This document shows positions 43,424 to 45,100 of a stretch of DNA of 45,100 nt, in pieces (the first letter of the stretch is position 1; each line of letters starts with the position of its first letter). Made by a program: the position numbers and the translations under genes. The stretch spans positions 1 to 45,100 of the forward strand of contig JBKECF010000020.1 in the NCBI GenBank assembly GCA_047974375.1. Direction: 5' to 3'. Source of the stretch: JBKECF01 sp047974375. Its GTDB lineage: Bacteria; Bacillota; Clostridia; Lachnospirales; CAMZNU01. The notes beneath the pieces are model-generated. The model saw nothing but the letters and a program-made list of their open reading frames with translations. It was not told where the DNA came from and made no database searches.

Positions 43424-44203
43424 ATGAATAATATAGTATATTTAGAAAAAATATTAAAAAATCTTGAAGATGGGATATCTTCGGCAATGGTAATTTTAAC
43501 AAGTAATAAAGGTTCAATTCCTGGTAAAAAAGGTGCAATTATGCTAGTAACTGAAGCTGAGGTTTTAGGCACAATAGGTGGTGGCAGAATTGAATTCGAA
43601 ATAATAGAAAAAGCAAAGGAATGCATTAAAAATGATAAAAGCGAAGATTTTGTATCTTCTTTTAGTAGCAAAAATGGCTTAGCTTGTGGGGGTGAAACTA
43701 CTGGTTTTATAAAGGTGTTTTCTCCACAAAAAAAGTTGATAATTTTTGGTAGTGGACATGTAGGACGTCAAATAGCTTTAGCTGCCAAAAATTTAGATTT
43801 TGAAATAATAGTAGTAGATGATAGGGAGGAGTACAAGACGTTACCGGAATTTGAACATGTAACTTACTATTCGTGCACCAATAATGAAGTTAAGGAAAAA
43901 ATAAACTTGAAAAATTCCTATATTATTGTTACAACAAGAGGCCATAAGCTAGATGAAGAAGTCCTTGAAGTAGTATTAAATAATAATGCGGCTTATATAG
44001 GTATGATAGGTAGTAGGTCTAAGGTAAATACAGTATTTAATAGTTTAAAAGAAAAAGGATATAGTGAAGAATTATTAAGCAGTGTATATTCACCAATTGG
44101 CTTAAAAATAGATAATGGTACGCCAGAGGAAATTGCATTTTCAATATTAAGTCAAGTATTAATGATAAAAAATAAATTGGATGGTAATTCACTGAGTATT
44201 TGA
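43424..44203 (+). CDS. XdhC/CoxI-family molybdenum cofactor maturation protein
   Basis: 259 residues. The N-terminal XdhC_CoxI domain (MLVTEAEVLGTIGGGRIEFE, LACGGETTGFIKVF) is followed by a Rossmann domain (LIIFGSGHVGRQIALAAKNL, IVTTRGHKLDEEVL, YIGMIGSRSKV and SPIGLKIDNGTPEEIAFSI). XdhC proteins insert sulphurated molybdenum cofactor into xanthine-dehydrogenase-type enzymes. Here the short form, together with yqeB and yqeC, points to the selenium-dependent branch. The hydroxylase itself is not in the window. Confidence 0.92.
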   Translation: MNNIVYLEKILKNLEDGISSAMVILTSNKGSIPGKKGAIMLVTEAEVLGTIGGGRIEFEIIEKAKECIKNDKSEDFVSSFSSKNGLACGGETTGFIKVFSPQKKLIIFGSGHVGRQIALAAKNLDFEIIVVDDREEYKTLPEFEHVTYYSCTNNEVKEKINLKNSYIIVTTRGHKLDEEVLEVVLNNNAAYIGMIGSRSKVNTVFNSLKEKGYSEELLSSVYSPIGLKIDNGTPEEIAFSILSQVLMIKNKLDGNSLSI

Positions 44204-44210
44204 GGATATA

Positions 44211-44918
44211 ATGGATAAATTACTTGTTAAAAAGGCTCTTAAATGCCCTATTTGCAGTAAAGAAGTAGAGTATACAGCTGTAAGAGATGTATTAATAAAA
44301 GTGATAGCAACAGATTCAGATTTAAGACCATATTACCAAGGGCCGGATGCGGTTAAATATGAAGTGGTTGCCTGTGCAGGTTGTGGATATGCATCTCTAG
44401 TAAAAACTTTTAATAAGGTTTCTACGGCAAAAACAGAGGATATTGTAAAAAGATTAAAGCTTGTATATCGCAACAACTTGTTTGTGGCAGATGAATACTC
44501 TTATGAAATGGCTGTTCATAGGTATATTTTAGCATTACAAATTAGAGAAGAAAAAGAAATGACTGAGAGTGAAATTTTCTATCTTTATTTTAAACTATCA
44601 TGGCTATTCAGAGTTATGAATATTAAAAATAGCGTTAAATATGAATATAATTCCTGCAAAGAGGCGTTAAAACATGGGAGAATTGCTTTTGAAAAAGATA
44701 TTTCCCCTTTTATTAATATAGATGATGATAAAATGAAATATATTTTATCCGATTTATGCAGAAGACAGGGTAACTATGATGAGGCACTAAAATATTTATC
44801 TTTACTTATGCAAAATTTAGATATAAATAAACGTTTGCGTGAAAAGGGAGAAGATTTAAAAGAGCTAATAATAGTTGGGAAAAATAAATTTAAAGAAAAA
44901 AAGGCTGTAGGGGAGTAA
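44211..44918 (+). CDS. DUF2225-family protein with zinc-binding cysteines
   Basis: 235-residue soluble protein of the DUF2225 family. Two CxxC pairs (ALKCPICSKEVEY and VACAGCGYASL) suggest a bound zinc near the N terminus; the C-terminal part is helical and TPR-like (RYILALQIREEKEM, LCRRQGNYDEALKYLSLLMQ). No enzymatic motif. It starts 7 bases after the xdhC-like gene but is found elsewhere in other Clostridia, so the link to molybdenum metabolism is uncertain. Confidence 0.85.
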   Translation: MDKLLVKKALKCPICSKEVEYTAVRDVLIKVIATDSDLRPYYQGPDAVKYEVVACAGCGYASLVKTFNKVSTAKTEDIVKRLKLVYRNNLFVADEYSYEMAVHRYILALQIREEKEMTESEIFYLYFKLSWLFRVMNIKNSVKYEYNSCKEALKHGRIAFEKDISPFINIDDDKMKYILSDLCRRQGNYDEALKYLSLLMQNLDINKRLREKGEDLKELIIVGKNKFKEKKAVGE

Positions 44919-44988
44919 GGATGTATTTCGTTATTTACCTGCAGTTACTTTGTTTTTACTGACGTATAAAATTTTTATAAAAAAACTA

Positions 44989-45020
44989 TTGACACATAAA
45001 AAAATGAATGATAGTATAAC
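44989..45020 (+). promoter_or_regulatory. Strong promoter facing out of the window
   Basis: TTGACA (44989-44994) with TAGTAT at 17 bases (45012-45017) or TATAAC at 20 bases (45015-45020). It is followed by GTCGCTGAGGGGGAATAG with no start codon or ribosome-binding site to the window edge, which looks like the leader of a stable RNA (rRNA or tRNA) operon. That reading is an inference. Confidence 0.55.
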
Positions 45021-45100
45021 ACTTGTCGCTGAGGGGGAATAGTGAAATTGCTATTGAAGTCGAAGTTCTTTTATTCAAATAAATTTTATCTTCGTTTTAT

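Noticed and set aside
1..45100. CRISPR arrays, insertion sequences or prophage genes
   Set aside because: I saw no regularly spaced repeats, transposases, inverted-repeat ends or phage structural genes anywhere in the window.

Overview
This is an AT-rich stretch from an anaerobic Bacillota, most likely class Clostridia. The evidence is the rimP-nusA-ylxR-L7Ae-infB-rbfA order, a pta-ackA acetate pathway, an FtsEX/M23/CtpA group, the selenium-dependent molybdenum hydroxylase accessory genes yqeC-yqeB-xdhC, consensus sigma-A promoters and frequent TTG/GTG starts. Genus and species cannot be named from the sequence alone.

Layout. 1-1847: the end of an OmpR-type response regulator and its sensor kinase. 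1848-7437: the translation/transcription operon (rimP, nusA, rnpM, L7Ae-like, infB, rbfA) behind a strong promoter and a terminator-like leader hairpin. 7438-8839: a CNNM/CorC membrane protein. 9165-12789: two half-transporters forming a heterodimeric ABC exporter; the second carries a stop codon exactly where the catalytic glutamate should be. 12840-18241: a zone of broken genes. It holds an orphan fragment, a BlaI-like repressor with two stops, a frameshifted BlaR1/M56 sensor, a DUF5301-like remnant, a twice-frameshifted anchored protein, and a decayed RiPP cluster (precursor with an early stop, intact PqqD-like protein, SPASM tail of a lost radical SAM maturase, gutted ABC exporter, small S41 protease). 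It ends at a tRNA-Cys gene.

18639-20899: pta-ackA on the minus strand behind a long structured leader. 21467-28476: a cold-shock protein, an ECF S-component overlapping a uridine-kinase-like gene, adenine deaminase with an attenuator-like leader, an ABC-F protein, and on the minus strand an ABC-F antibiotic-resistance-type gene broken by a T9 homopolymer. 28507-41283 (minus): FabK/nitronate-monooxygenase-like flavoprotein, DUF1836 protein, dUTPase, M16 peptidase, Lgt, AIM24 protein, CtpA, M23 hydrolase, FtsX, FtsE, a DNA translocase of the FtsK family that lacks membrane segments, and a cation-efflux protein. 41558-44918: a small acidic protein, YqeC, YqeB, an XdhC-like protein and a DUF2225 protein. 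The last 110 bases carry a strong promoter facing out of the window.

The most intriguing unexplained signal is a roughly 45-base sequence shared by two minus-strand leaders, those of pta (20983-21093) and the FabK-like gene (29619-29690). Each lies just downstream of a promoter, and the better-formed copy can fold as a three-way junction. It behaves like a cis-regulatory RNA that I cannot assign to any class I know. The other main themes are the dense cluster of gene lesions at 12.5-17.6 kb, including a Cys-free RiPP precursor remnant, and the membrane-free FtsK homologue.
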